Assembly (NCBI GenBank): GCA_028023455.1
Contig: JAQFVV010000180.1
Coordinates: 1,612,001 to 1,676,000 of the forward strand
Length of the DNA stretch: 64,000 bases
Origin: Epiperipatus broadwayi
Taxonomy: Eukaryota > Onychophora > Udeonychophora > Euonychophora > Peripatidae
Direction: 5' to 3'
The notes below the pieces were generated by a model. It was not told the origin of the DNA. It saw nothing but the letters and a program-made list of their open reading frames with translations, and did no database searches. Both the position numbers and the translations under genes were made by a program. Below, one piece after another: positions 47,735-58,644 of this stretch (the stretch's first letter is position 1; each line of letters begins with the position of its first letter).

Positions 47735-49390
47735 GTATGAAAATGGTGATTTTGTGTTTTAATCACGTGATTTCATTTCTTATAACTATGAAAATTGGGT
47801 TTTTTGATTTTCTTTTTTTTGGTACTTGGGTATTATTCTTGCAACCTAGGAAAGATAGGACAACTTTTTACATATGCGATAAAGGCATAATGTTGTGAAC
47901 ATTAAATAAACCCTTGGGATTTGAATTTTTTCCCTCATCAAAAAACGTGTTTTTAAACGTGCACAAAACGTGCTTTGAAACGTATCAACCAAAACTATTA
48001 TATAGATGCTTTTTTGGACATTTTGGTATTTTTTTTCTGATTCAAAAGTTTGTTGTTTGTACATTTTAAACTTACTATTTGTTATTATTTTGAATTTGGT
48101 TTAACATTTTTAATTTCAACTGCATTATTTACTTCTGTGTTTTTTTTTCCAATTTCAACTTGGTTATTGACTGACTTGTGCGTTTTTGAATCTTTGAATT
48201 AAAAGTTTATTATTTAATTGCAATTGAATGAAGATGTTGACTTTGTTATTTGTTTATTCCAAAAATTAGATTGCCTGGCAGAATTCCATTTAGAGCATGT
48301 ACTGGGCAATCACTTGTTTCACAAATCTTTAGGAGAAGGAGGAAGGACGGTGGGAGGGAGATACTACTGACAATCGCCATTTTGTATGCAAGAATCGTCT
48401 GCATAAGTGTATATTTCATAGAATATTTTTTCTTTTTTACTTTTATAAAAATATATTTATGTTGGCTTTTTTTTTTACGGACCACTTTTTTTTTTTAAAT
48501 TGATCGAATTAAGTAAGCATGAAAAGTTAGTTTGTGTCCTGTACAATTTGTAAAAGTACATGTATATCTCATATAATTGTTTTTGTAAAACTGTATTGAG
48601 TATTATTTCTCCAAACAAGGAAAGATAGGACTTATTTGTTTATTCGAAAAATTAAATTGCCTGGCAGTATTTCATTTAGAGCATGTACTGGTCAATCACT
48701 TGTTCGACAACTTTTTCCAATAAGGAGGAAGGACGGGGGGGAGGTGCTAATGACCACCATTTTGTATGCAAGAATCATCTGCGTAAGTATATATTTCATA
48801 GAATATATTTATTTTTATAAAAATATATATTTGTTGGCTTTTTTTTCCTCCTGCAACACAGACCACATATTTTTTTTGTTGAAATTGATCAAATTAAGTA
48901 AGTGTCAAAAGTTAGTTTGCGTCTGTGTAGAATTCATAAATACGTGTTTATCTCATGCAATATATATATATATATTTTGTAAAACTGTATTGAGTATTAT
49001 TTCTGCAACCAAGGAAAAATAGGATGACTTTTCACATTCGTATCAAAGCATTGCTAACTTTCTAATGTTTTTATAATGTTTGATGCTGACAAAATAACAA
49101 CATTAAAAAGTTAGCAGTGTATTGATACGAATGTGAAAAGTCCTCCTAACTTTCCTTGGTTGCAGGAAAAATACCCAAGTACCCTTTTTTGCTATGAAAA
49201 TGGCGATTTACTTCTTTTAATATTTTAATCACATGATTTCATTTCTTATAACAATGAAAATTGGATTTTTTGGTTTTCTTTTTTTCTATGAAAATGGCGA
49301 TTTTGTGTTTTAATATTTTAATCACATGATTTCATTTATTATAACTATGAAAATTGGGTTTTCGATGTCATTTATCGATTGGATGTGTCA
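47735..49390. repeat. composite repeat of three modules, directly and inversely arranged
   Basis: Module 1 (CTATGAAAATGGCGATTTTG … CATGATTTCATTTCTTATAAC) occurs at about 47738-47815, 49193-49280 and 49287-49365. Module 2 (GGTACTTGGGTATTATTCTTGCAACC-AGGAAAGATAGGA) occurs near 47821, 48603 and 49000, and inverted at 49135-49190. Module 3 (AAATTGCCTGGCAG … AGAGCATGTACTGG … CATTTTGTATGCAAGAATC) occurs at 48260-48480 and 48650-48850. The ORFs of 82 and 128 codons (48250-48498; 48636-49022) are readings of module 3 and resemble each other for that reason. It lies upstream of exon 47468-47617. Confidence 0.75.
49001..49165. repeat. hairpin within the composite repeat
   Basis: The arm 49001-49066 (GCAACCAAGGAAAAATAGGA … CACATTCGTATCAA … GCTAACTTT) pairs with 49107-49165 (AAAGTTAGC … TTGATACGAATGTG … TCCTTGGTTGC), leaving a loop of about 40 bp. 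The arms differ by a few substitutions and one insertion. Confidence 0.8.
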
Positions 49391-50218
49391 GCATGGGTTT
49401 TGGGCGATTGTTATAATTGGAAATGGCCATGAGCACATACTAAATCAGCACCCATAAACAAATGGCTTGAGTATTAAAAGTGTTATATTTTTAAAATACA
49501 AACAGAAACGATATAGATAAAACAGTAAAAGTATTACAATTTTGTTTTAGTAAATAGGCAACTGCATGAGTAAGATATTTTTATCAGCCTTTTGTAGAAT
49601 ATCAGTAAAAAAGAAGACAATTGACACTAAGCTTTACAACTGTCAGGTGATGAATATTTGAGGAGTTCATTTTTAAATTTTGCTTACAAACTAAATAAAG
49701 CTAAATACTCATTTAGTGGTGAATGTTGTATGGATAGATGAATTTTCTGTAAGCCAGCTATTTGATAAAAAATCCTTTCTTTTTGAAAGAACTTAACATG
49801 AACTGCATCCAAATTCCACATCATAATTACTGCAAGTGGATTTGTAATCTCTGTGACATGAGGATCTTTTCTAGAAATCATATAAACATGTATGAAATAT
49901 CTTTTACACTTTTCAGAAAGTAGTAGTATGGTTTTATTATATTTATATTTAAATATATGTATATTGTCTATACTAAACTTAATGTACTTATAAGATGCTT
50001 GAACTCAAACTTTTAAGCTCCCTACATCTATCCAATCTATCTTACACAACAGGTACACATGACTACATACATGTGAACAGGATACACCATCTTTCATATA
50101 TGGATTTCATGCTGAATGAGCCCTATGTGTGAGAGATGGTAATCTGAACCAATTTATGAGTGCTGCTTCAGCATAAAATATGTATATTGGAGATCATTTA
50201 TCTTTCTTACATGCAATA
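49391..50218. other. no gene seen
   Basis: AT-rich. A 65-codon minus-strand ORF (49684-49881) was compared with the missing upstream SLC17 exons and does not match their motifs. Confidence 0.4.
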
Positions 50219-51380
50219 CAGGGAGCGTACCAATGGCTCTAACAAACTTTTATTGATATGTGTTGAAGAGGATATCAGCAAAACTCTATCTACAATTATT
50301 CCCATACTCAGATTGATCATTTTCATGCTTTTGGTTCACATCGGTGAGGAGTTAGAACATTCAGACACTGGATCTAAAATATCAACTTAAAAGCCAATAT
50401 GTTACTATTAAGTAAAAAATCTGAAATTTTTAGACATATAAATGTCTCAAAATCCAGATAACTAACTTAAATAGCTATATGGGACTGAATCAAATTCAGA
50501 TCTACCATATATTAATGGCCTTGTCAATATAACATCATCAAAGCCTCAAAGGCAAAATTATAATCAATAAAGGAAGCCATATATCATATGAGTTTGCTTT
50601 TTAAGCTTGTATTATAGAAATGTAATAGAAGGAGAATAACAATAGTTTTAACAAGCTTTTATTGAAAAATGCTGAAGAGAAAGCCTATAAAATCTCTATC
50701 TAGAATTATTCCCATCCTCAGACTGATAAATTTCAAGCTTTGGCTCACATCAGTGAGAAGCTAGAACATTCAGACATTAGATCTAAAATACCAGTTCAAA
50801 AGCCGATCGGTCTGAGAATGGGAATAATTTTAGATAGAGATTTTATATGCTTTCTCTTCTGCATTTATCGATAAAAGCTTGCTAGAGCTATTGGTACACT
50901 CCCTATACTACATTTCTGTAATACAAGGTTAAAAAGCAAAGTACTTGCTTTATTGATTATTATAATTTTGCCTTTGACGCTTTGCTAAGGCTATTAATAT
51001 ATGATAGATCAGATTTGATTCATCCCATATAGCTATTTAAATTGGATAGCTGGAATTTGAGACATTTACATGTCTAAAAATTTCAGTGATTTTCTATTTA
51101 ATAATTATGTATTAGATAAGTGCTGGCTTTTGAGTTAGTATTTTAGATCTAGTGTCTGAATGTTGTAGCTCCTCGCTGATGTGAACCAAAAGCTTGAAAC
51201 CAATCAGTCTGAGGATGAGAATAATTTTAGAGATTTTATAGGTTTTCTCTTCAGAACTTATCAATAAAATCTTGTTAGAACTATTAATATACTCCCTACC
51301 TTACATTTCTGTAATACAAGCTTAAAAAACAAAGTTACATGATATATGACTTGCTTTATTGATTAGCTTTGTCACATGGG
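50219..51380. repeat. inverted-repeat cluster related to 4483-5310
   Basis: Modules with TAACAAGCTTTTATTGA, GAATTATTCCCATCCTCAGAC, CTCACATCAGTGAGAAGCTAG, TAGATCTAAAATACCAGTTC and CTATTAAGTAGAAAATCTGAAAT-type blocks occur forward (50219-50480, 50640-50805) and reverse-complemented (50805-50930, 51060-51330). It shares the TCTGAAATTTTCAGACAT core and the AAGCTTGT edges with the cluster at 4.5-5.3 kb but has a different middle. No coding capacity. Confidence 0.75.
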
Positions 51381-53970
51381 TGTGGTCATGTGTATGTAAA
51401 GAGCTTGAAAGTTTGAGTTGAAGTCCCATAATTATAAAATTTAATAGGAATTTTCATGTATTTATCAAAATACATTTCAGCTATGATGCAATAACGCACT
51501 TAATTAAAACAAGCAAATGTAAGACAATATGATAATTTCATTTGTTAGAAAAAAATATCTTATTGATAATAATAATAAAAATAGATTATTTGTTTTGTGA
51601 CATGATTGCAAATATAGATAGGAAAGTATTTCATGGGAAGAATATATTATATTATTGGTTTAGAATTGGTAGAAACTTAGATGCTAAATACATTGTAGGA
51701 GAAGGTGAGTTAAATTCCAGGATAAGATATATAAAATATCATCCTGAATAACTGATGAATAGTTAAGTGGGTGTAATACCCAGATAGTTATTAGAATGAG
51801 ATGGGAGGATTTTTGGCAAATAAATGAGTGTGGTAAAGTCATAATAAAATTGGGGTAAATTCATTAAAAAAATGATTACCTACCAAAATATGATCCCTTA
51901 TAAATAAAAAAAAAATATCCATCCTTCTATTAAGATAGTATTTAATAAAATCAGTTGCTCATCTTTATAAAGTTTCATAGTAAATAATAGTAGAGTATGC
52001 ATTGAAGGTAGACTCAATATTTTAAAGGATTCTATAATTTTTCTTCCTAAGTCTGGGCAGATCAGCCTGTAGATAGTAGAACTATGTGCAAGACAAATGT
52101 TCTATATAGTTAAATAAAACTTAAATAAATGATCACATAAGTAAGAATAACTGAGATCTAAGATTAACAGAAAACATGAGTAAGAGAGGAAATGAATGCA
52201 TAAATGAATTGCATTATTGATATTAAAAAAAATCCTAACTTTATTATTCATTTTAAATACATCATGAATATTATCTTTTATTTTTTGTATATTTATCATA
52301 TCAGTAATAACTTTGTTAATAAGATGGAAGTATAATATTTTAAACCAAATTTTTAATATAAAATATAATTTAACTATTACAAAATGATCAATATATTGGG
52401 AATTACAAAATATCAGGTAATATGGAAAATGATTGTGAGGATCCCACATAACTCGTGAATGATGCAAATATATCAAATTAATATGAAAGTATACATAATA
52501 AAATAATAAATTTATAATTTCAAAAGAACTAAAAGACAAACTCAGGGAAGGGTTAATGGTATATAACGATCACAAAGTTTATTTATAAAAAATGTAAATA
52601 ATTTTTTATCAATCTATAAACAATTTTTATGCTTATTTTTTATTGTTAATGAAATATTTAACCTAATGTTTATATATATTTGTTGTTTATTAGTATTATT
52701 GTAAATGAATGACCATTTTGATTTAAACTTTGTAGTATTAATTTCATTATGTGAGAGTCATTTCCATCACAAGGTCATATCAATAAAGCACATTATCTAC
52801 ATAAAATTATACATACCAAATTATGATTACATCATCATTTATAACATATTTAATTTTATTTCCTTTGTTACTAAAATCCGTTGCATCGGAATAATTCATT
52901 TAAGAAAGACTAAATGAAGGAAAATAAAAGATCATGAAATGAAATATTTTTTATTTTATATTTATAAAATTTAGGTCTTCTAGGAAAGCAACTTGAATAA
53001 AGTATGAACTAAGATATAAAAATAAACTTAATATGAAGGTAAGAATTTATCATTCTTCATATTGGATTTATTCACGACATGACATAACTTTGTTGTTACT
53101 AAATTAATTTGATAATGTTTGTTTGTTAATAGTTGTGTAAGTGACTAATATCTTGTATGAAGGATTTATATTTTTTAATGATGACTATACATGGGAATGG
53201 TCTCATGAAATTGGAATTCTTTCATATGGATTGCATAATATATTATTATCTATTTGTATATGAATTAATTCAAAATTAGCTAGTTTAGCATTTTGATAAT
53301 TCTTTTTTGTAAATTATAAAAAGTTGTTTATTATGTTATAAATCATTAAAATCTGTTCATGCTATAAAATACATATCTACTATGGGAATATGAGAAGGTA
53401 TTAATTATTTAATATTATAAAATAATAGAGATATAAGCAAAGCAATTATGATACATTTTTTTATTATGTTAAATAAATTTCAATTGTTATTCATTAATAA
53501 ATATTGTTAAAGTTTATTTTAAATTTAAAGAAGTTTCTAATTTATTTCTTTATTTTACAAAACAAAATAAAGTTAAATATATATACTTACACATATATAT
53601 TATACATATTTTATATTCTAATAATTTTGTTGAAATAAATTTTAAAAATATATTGAGATTATATTCAGAATTTGTTATTGCTGTAGAATTGATGGAAACC
53701 CTGGAAAAGAGTTAATTGTAAAATCCACCCCGAGTTTGAATTTTGAGCATAATTGAACAATTAATGAAGATGAGGATTGAATGATTTAGTCTAAATTGTG
53801 TCTATATTAAATATTTGATATTAAATTATATTTGAAAAAAATTCAATTTTGGATTAAAGTTAAATCATTTTATCCATAGCATCCTATATGAAGATTCCAA
53901 ATCTGATTATAGTGGGATGTGACCACCTTGTTTCTTCCTTAGGGAATCTGTACCATTACAATATATATAT
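51381..53970. other. 2.6 kb without recognisable genes
   Basis: AT-rich. The 145-codon minus-strand ORF 52102-52539 is rich in Ile, Phe, Leu, Tyr, His and Asn, as expected from base composition, and has no motif. Near 53951 a CATTACA/(TA)n junction precedes the LINE copy. Confidence 0.45.
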
Positions 53971-56900
53971 TGAACAGGATGCTTTAGCCACTTCAAAAGC
54001 AACCATCAGAAAATCAAAACTAAAATCTTGAAAGAGAAAATATATTTTTAAAGATTGTAAAAGAAAAGAGAAAATTGTATTTAAAATTTTTGTAATTTGT
54101 TTTTTTTATTTATTAAGAGTACATGCCATAACACACATTCTCAATTATAGATAGAAATTGGTTAAAACATTTTAATTTAAAAAGTTTTGATTTGATTTTT
54201 TTTTATTTTATTGATTTTAATCTATTTTAAAAGCTGAGACTTATTTTCTCATTTATTTAAATTTAATTAGTTTGAAAAAGATAAGAGCCTTGATTGGGTT
54301 TTTAATTGAGATTAAGCAGGAGATAGAGATTAACTCTGGTTAAATTTGTAATCCAGAATAGGTGAGATAACAATTTCATATAAAAGCTCTGTGTTTTTTC
54401 CTGTTACTATATAGTTTGTATATTCACTAATGGCAGGCTTCTGATCTCTAGATTTTTGTATTTTCTAATTGTGTAGTGACACAAGCTAAAACAAAAATTA
54501 TTTTTGCTGTAAACCATGAATTCCAGACCATTAAGTGAAAATTGAATAGCCATTTTTGAATTGCTTGACAAATGCTAAAGGAAACCATTCATTCAAAATT
54601 CAGAAACTACCTACCTAAAAGAACTTTTGTAAAAATATGCAGTGCTAGGCCATCTAAAGATGAACCCTGGAGCTTGAAGTTGCATTACCATGAACATGCC
54701 CTAGTCCAGAAATGCCTCATTGGAAGAAATTAGCCAGACAGAGCATTATGTCTCAGAGATAAATGAACCTTTTTATCATAACCAGGGCTTAAAATCTCTT
54801 AGTCTAAATCTCTTTGCTTAAGTCTCAACTTAATATAAAAAGAAATATGCACCTATAATAAATTATGTATAATAAATTAAATACAATTAATTACTTTATA
54901 AATATTCTTTTTATTATATGTATTGGAGTTGTAATTTTAAGATTTTATATTTTAAATTTATTTTCCTGAGAGTGTATTGCAAGTGTATATTTTATACTTG
55001 GTTTTCCTTCTTATATCATTAACTATTGTTAAAAGCTTTGGCAGATACTATTATAGTTTTCTTTTTAATTCATCTGTTCTCTAATTTTGGTTGAAATTAA
55101 TTTAATTAATATGTGTTTGCATTTCATGCAGACCATAAATCTTTTGGCTAGCGATTTATTGATTATTTAGTTCTGTTTTTTTTAAATCATGAGATTTTGT
55201 TTTCTTCTATTTAAGATTACAAAAAATCATAAACTTTTCTCTCTTGTCAGAATCAACCTTAAGGCTGCATTGGTTGATTTCTTATGAGTGTTTTTGGGCA
55301 TATTACATATTTATTATGCCCTGATGTTTTACTGGGTTTTGGGAAAGCTTGCTCTGTGCTGTTCATTGACTTCCATACAAGATCATTTTTTAAAATCTCT
55401 TAAAAAAAAGGAAAAGTGAAATTTGTTTAGATAAATTACTGGCAGGGAGAAATTATAAATCCATTTAATTCTTAGGTGAGAAAATTAACTTATCTGCCAA
55501 AGTGTTTAATGTTACAATACTGACTTATTTATTTTTATATAACGCTGTGCCTACAATTGTATTACATTCAAATATCAGTCTTTCAAGCTAATTGTGCAAA
55601 TGCTTTTTGTGAGTGTTAATAATAAATGAATACTTTCCTTTCCAATACAAGATATAGTATTTATGCAGGAATAAAATGAATCACTTATTCCTACAACTCA
55701 AATGCTTATATATGAGCAAATTTGAAGTACAGGCAAGGAAAGCATGGGGATAGACCACTCACTTTAAATTACTATTTACGGTGTCTGAATGAATAACGTC
55801 GATGAAATTGTCTAGAATTTACTAAACGTCACTCTAACTAAAACTTAATCATATGTAAATAAGCATTTATTTTTATATTAGCACTATGTCTACAATTGTA
55901 TTACATTCAAATATCAGCCTTTCAAGCTAATTGTGCAAGCACTTTTTGCGAGTGTTAATAATAAATGAATACTTTACTTTTCAATACAAGATATTGTATT
56001 TATGCAGGAATAAAATGAATCACTTATTCCTACAATTCATATGATTAAGTTTCAGTTAGAGTGACGTTTAGTAAATTCTAGACAATTTCACCGACGTCAT
56101 TCATTCAGACACCGTAAATAGCAATTTAAAGTGAGTGGTCTATCCTCATGCTTTCCTTGCCAGTACTTCATATTTGCTCATATATAAGCATTTGAGTTGC
56201 AGGAATAAGTGATTCATTTTATTCCTGCATAAATACTATATTTTGTATTGGAAAGGAAAGTATTCATTTATTATTAACACTTGCAAAAAGTGCTTGCACA
56301 ATTAGCTTGAAAGGCTGATATTTGAATGTAATACTGACTTATATTTTCTAATAAACCAGGTGGCAGAATTTAGGTCAAACTTTTATTTGACTAATATTTT
56401 TGTTTTTGGTATTTAATAAATTATTTAAAATTATTAATAATTATATTTGCTTTTGGCTGATGTTTGTCTCTGTGTACTTCCCTTCATAGTCTGAACAATG
56501 TTAAAGCTCTTTTTCTCTCCATAGGTCTAGCTAGTAGCATTTATCATTAGAAACTTTTTGATCACCATAAATTAAATTTTCTATGATGTGATGTGATGCA
56601 CTGTGACTTCTTATATGGAGTCAGGAATCTCTCAGCAACTATGCCAAAAAAAACCTGTTAGCCACTTTGACTTCCCTTTCTATTCCCCACCCTAAGTTCT
56701 CCCATATTCTTCTTTATCCTGCTCCATTCCATTACCACAACATAATCTTTGTCAACTCCATGACCTTTATAACTAAAATCCCCTTATGTTTCCCAAATCC
56801 TGCATAAAAACCAATAAGCCACTTTCTGTATAATCACTTTGTTCATATTTATTCTTCCACAACTTTATTATTTGTGCCCTTTCTGCTTTCAGATATTTAC

Positions 56901-57077
56901 ATTCAATTAACAAATCCCTAATATTTTCTATGCCTTCCTTACATAACTGTCAGACTAAATCATTCATATTTTCATTTGTGTGTATATTTGCTTGTTGCTA
57001 AAGATCCCATTCAAGCCTTAAACAGTAAACTGCTTTCCTTGCTATTATCATAAATTAAATCACACCCAATATTCTGT
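53971..57077 (-). mobile_element. LINE copy A, 5'-truncated: 3' UTR plus end of ORF2
   Basis: The same family, order and strand as copy B (58645-62690). The minus-strand reading holds the last part of ORF2, including the C-terminal zinc-knuckle region and the 'KWKNEYEQSDYTESGLLVFM'-like stretch near 56830, followed by a long 3' UTR down to 53971. It stops at about 57077 where copy B continues, so it is 5'-truncated. An 801-bp foldback element is inserted in the UTR at 55529-56329. Stops and small indels make it inactive. Confidence 0.75.
55516..56342. mobile_element. 801-bp foldback element inserted in LINE copy A
   Basis: AATACTGACTTAT flanks the insert (55516-55528, 56330-56342), and LINE copy B lacks the insert at the matching place. 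Inside are three related blocks: block 1 forward (about 55529-55857), block 2 forward but partial (about 55867-56037) and block 3, the reverse complement of block 1 (56038-56329). Landmarks are CTACAATTGTATTACATTCA, AGTGTTAATAATAAATGAAT, ATTTATGCAGGAATAAAATG and GAGTGACGTTTAGTAAATTC. No ORF. Part of the right-hand AATAC could belong to the element end rather than to the target. Confidence 0.85.
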
Positions 57078-57599
57078 TTAGGTTGACAGTGGCCTAGGAA
57101 AGTTTTCTGTGATCAAAAGAAGTGAAGAAGTGACCATTACAATGGAAAGTAAATTTTAGTACTAACAATGCGGAACTTCAAAATTGTAAAACCCATGTGA
57201 GATTTTGTTCAGTTGAGGAATATTTTAGTAGTGAAGCAAAATTTAATATTAGGAATCAGTTATGCTAGCTGGTGTGTGTTATTGGAGCAGTTTGGAGTAG
57301 GTGTTCATCTTTTAATATGGAAAAAATAAATAAAAATTAAATAGCATTTTTTTCTAATTTCTAAAAAAAAATTTTGAATGTAAGGAAATGTGATAGATAA
57401 ATAAATAAATATTAAATAGTTATATATTTTTTTAAAAGTAAAGAAATTGTAAAGCTGAAAATAAAAGGTTTGATATTGGTTTCAAAAATGGGATCCAGTG
57501 AAATTGATAGATGATACTGTTAGAAGAAAGCCCTATTTCTTTTAAAAACTCATAAGTAGATGAAAAAAAGTGATTGAGATTCGGTTGATGATAAAAATA
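57078..57599. other. spacer between LINE copy A and a coiled-coil ORF remnant
   Basis: AT-rich with no recognisable feature. It may belong to the 5' region of the remnant that follows. Confidence 0.3.
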
Positions 57600-58440
57600 A
57601 TGATGGAATTAATGAAATAAAGTAAAGAAATGAAACAAAGTCAGCAGGATATGATGAAAGAAATGAAGCAAAGTCAGCAGGCAATGATGGAAGAAAATAG
57701 AGACTTTAAACAAAGTCAATGGCCAATTTTGGAGGAGATCAAAGCTGAAATGATAAAGAAAATGAAATGAATGAGGCAAGAAATAATGGAAAGAGTGGAG
57801 AAAAACCAAGAAACCATAAAAAAAGTTCTGATTAAAAAAATTCAGGAAGTTGAAATGGTAAAAGAGGTAAGTGAAGTGAAAGATGAACTAAAACAATATA
57901 GTGTGAGGATAGATATGGTATTTAAAGTGAATGTTGAATTTTTGAATTTGAAAATGGAAAAGGTGGTGCTAGTAAGTAATATTTATTGCTGATACTGGTC
58001 TTATTAATGAGTGTGAAACTGCAACCACACTGACAAATGCTAAGAAAAAAATTAAACTTAGTGCAATATTTCTTAAGAATGAAGATAAAGAAGATGTTAG
58101 TGGTCAAGAAGTAAATGGGGATCCTAATTTATTAAGTCAAATACTAAGAAAAACTGTTCTAGAGAATAAGTTATGGAATGAAATGCCTGGAGAAAAAAAA
58201 ATACAAAAAATGTCAACCAGAAATTGCAGCACAGTTAAATAAAAAAGATAGCAACCATGTGTATTTAAAAATTATGGCTCATCTTGAAAGCTTAAAAGAG
58301 TTCTTTTGCTTTCACTCGAAGATGATGAAAATGAGGAAGATGTAAAAAAGAAAGTAACCTACATCACCCGAGCTTTAAAAATGGTTAGAAGAAAGAAAGG
58401 ACTGCCTGACAGAGTTAGGTGGGTTTAGAGTAATTGAATA
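57600..58440 (+). pseudogene. retroelement ORF1/gag-like coiled-coil remnant
   Basis: The frame from 57600 to 57992 is open except for two stops. It encodes a heptad-type, Lys/Glu/Met-rich protein with two repeats of 'MMKEMKQSQQ', then MRQEIMERVEKNQETIKK and KDELKQYSVRIDMVF, a likely coiled coil. After a frameshift a second open stretch (about 58001-58210; LINECETATTLTNAKKKIKL … LWNEMPGEKKI) and a third (about 58318-58428; DDENEEDVKKKVTYITRALK … VRRKKGLPDRVRWV, then stop) follow. Coiled-coil ORFs of this type occur as ORF1 of LINEs and as gag of LTR elements; no zinc knuckle is visible. It is on the strand opposite to the two neighbouring LINE copies, so it is not simply their ORF1 in place. 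Confidence 0.5.
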
Positions 58441-58644
58441 GACTTTTTTTTTAAAAAAAAAAGTTTATTATACATGGTTATAAGAATAATGAAGATAAGA
58501 ATAAAATAAAATGTTTTTTGAAAAGTTAATATATGATAATAGGACAGGGAAAGTAATCAGCAGGGTTTCTGTGGAAGGTTTTTAATGTTTTTTAAAAAAA
58601 TCTAGTAAAGATATGGGTTTTTTTTTCATGGTATGTTGGGGCAG

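Noticed and set aside
48250-49022. Two similar ORFs as a duplicated host gene
   Set aside because: Similarity extends beyond the ORFs into flanking non-coding repeat modules; a repeat is the simpler reading.
49684-49881. Upstream exon of the SLC17 gene
   Set aside because: Minus-strand peptide lacks the expected helix 4-6 motifs and lacks suitable phase-0 donor context.
52102-52539. 145-codon minus-strand ORF
   Set aside because: Composition (Ile, Phe, Leu, Tyr, His, Asn) is what AT-rich DNA gives by chance; no motif, no splice context, no repeat.
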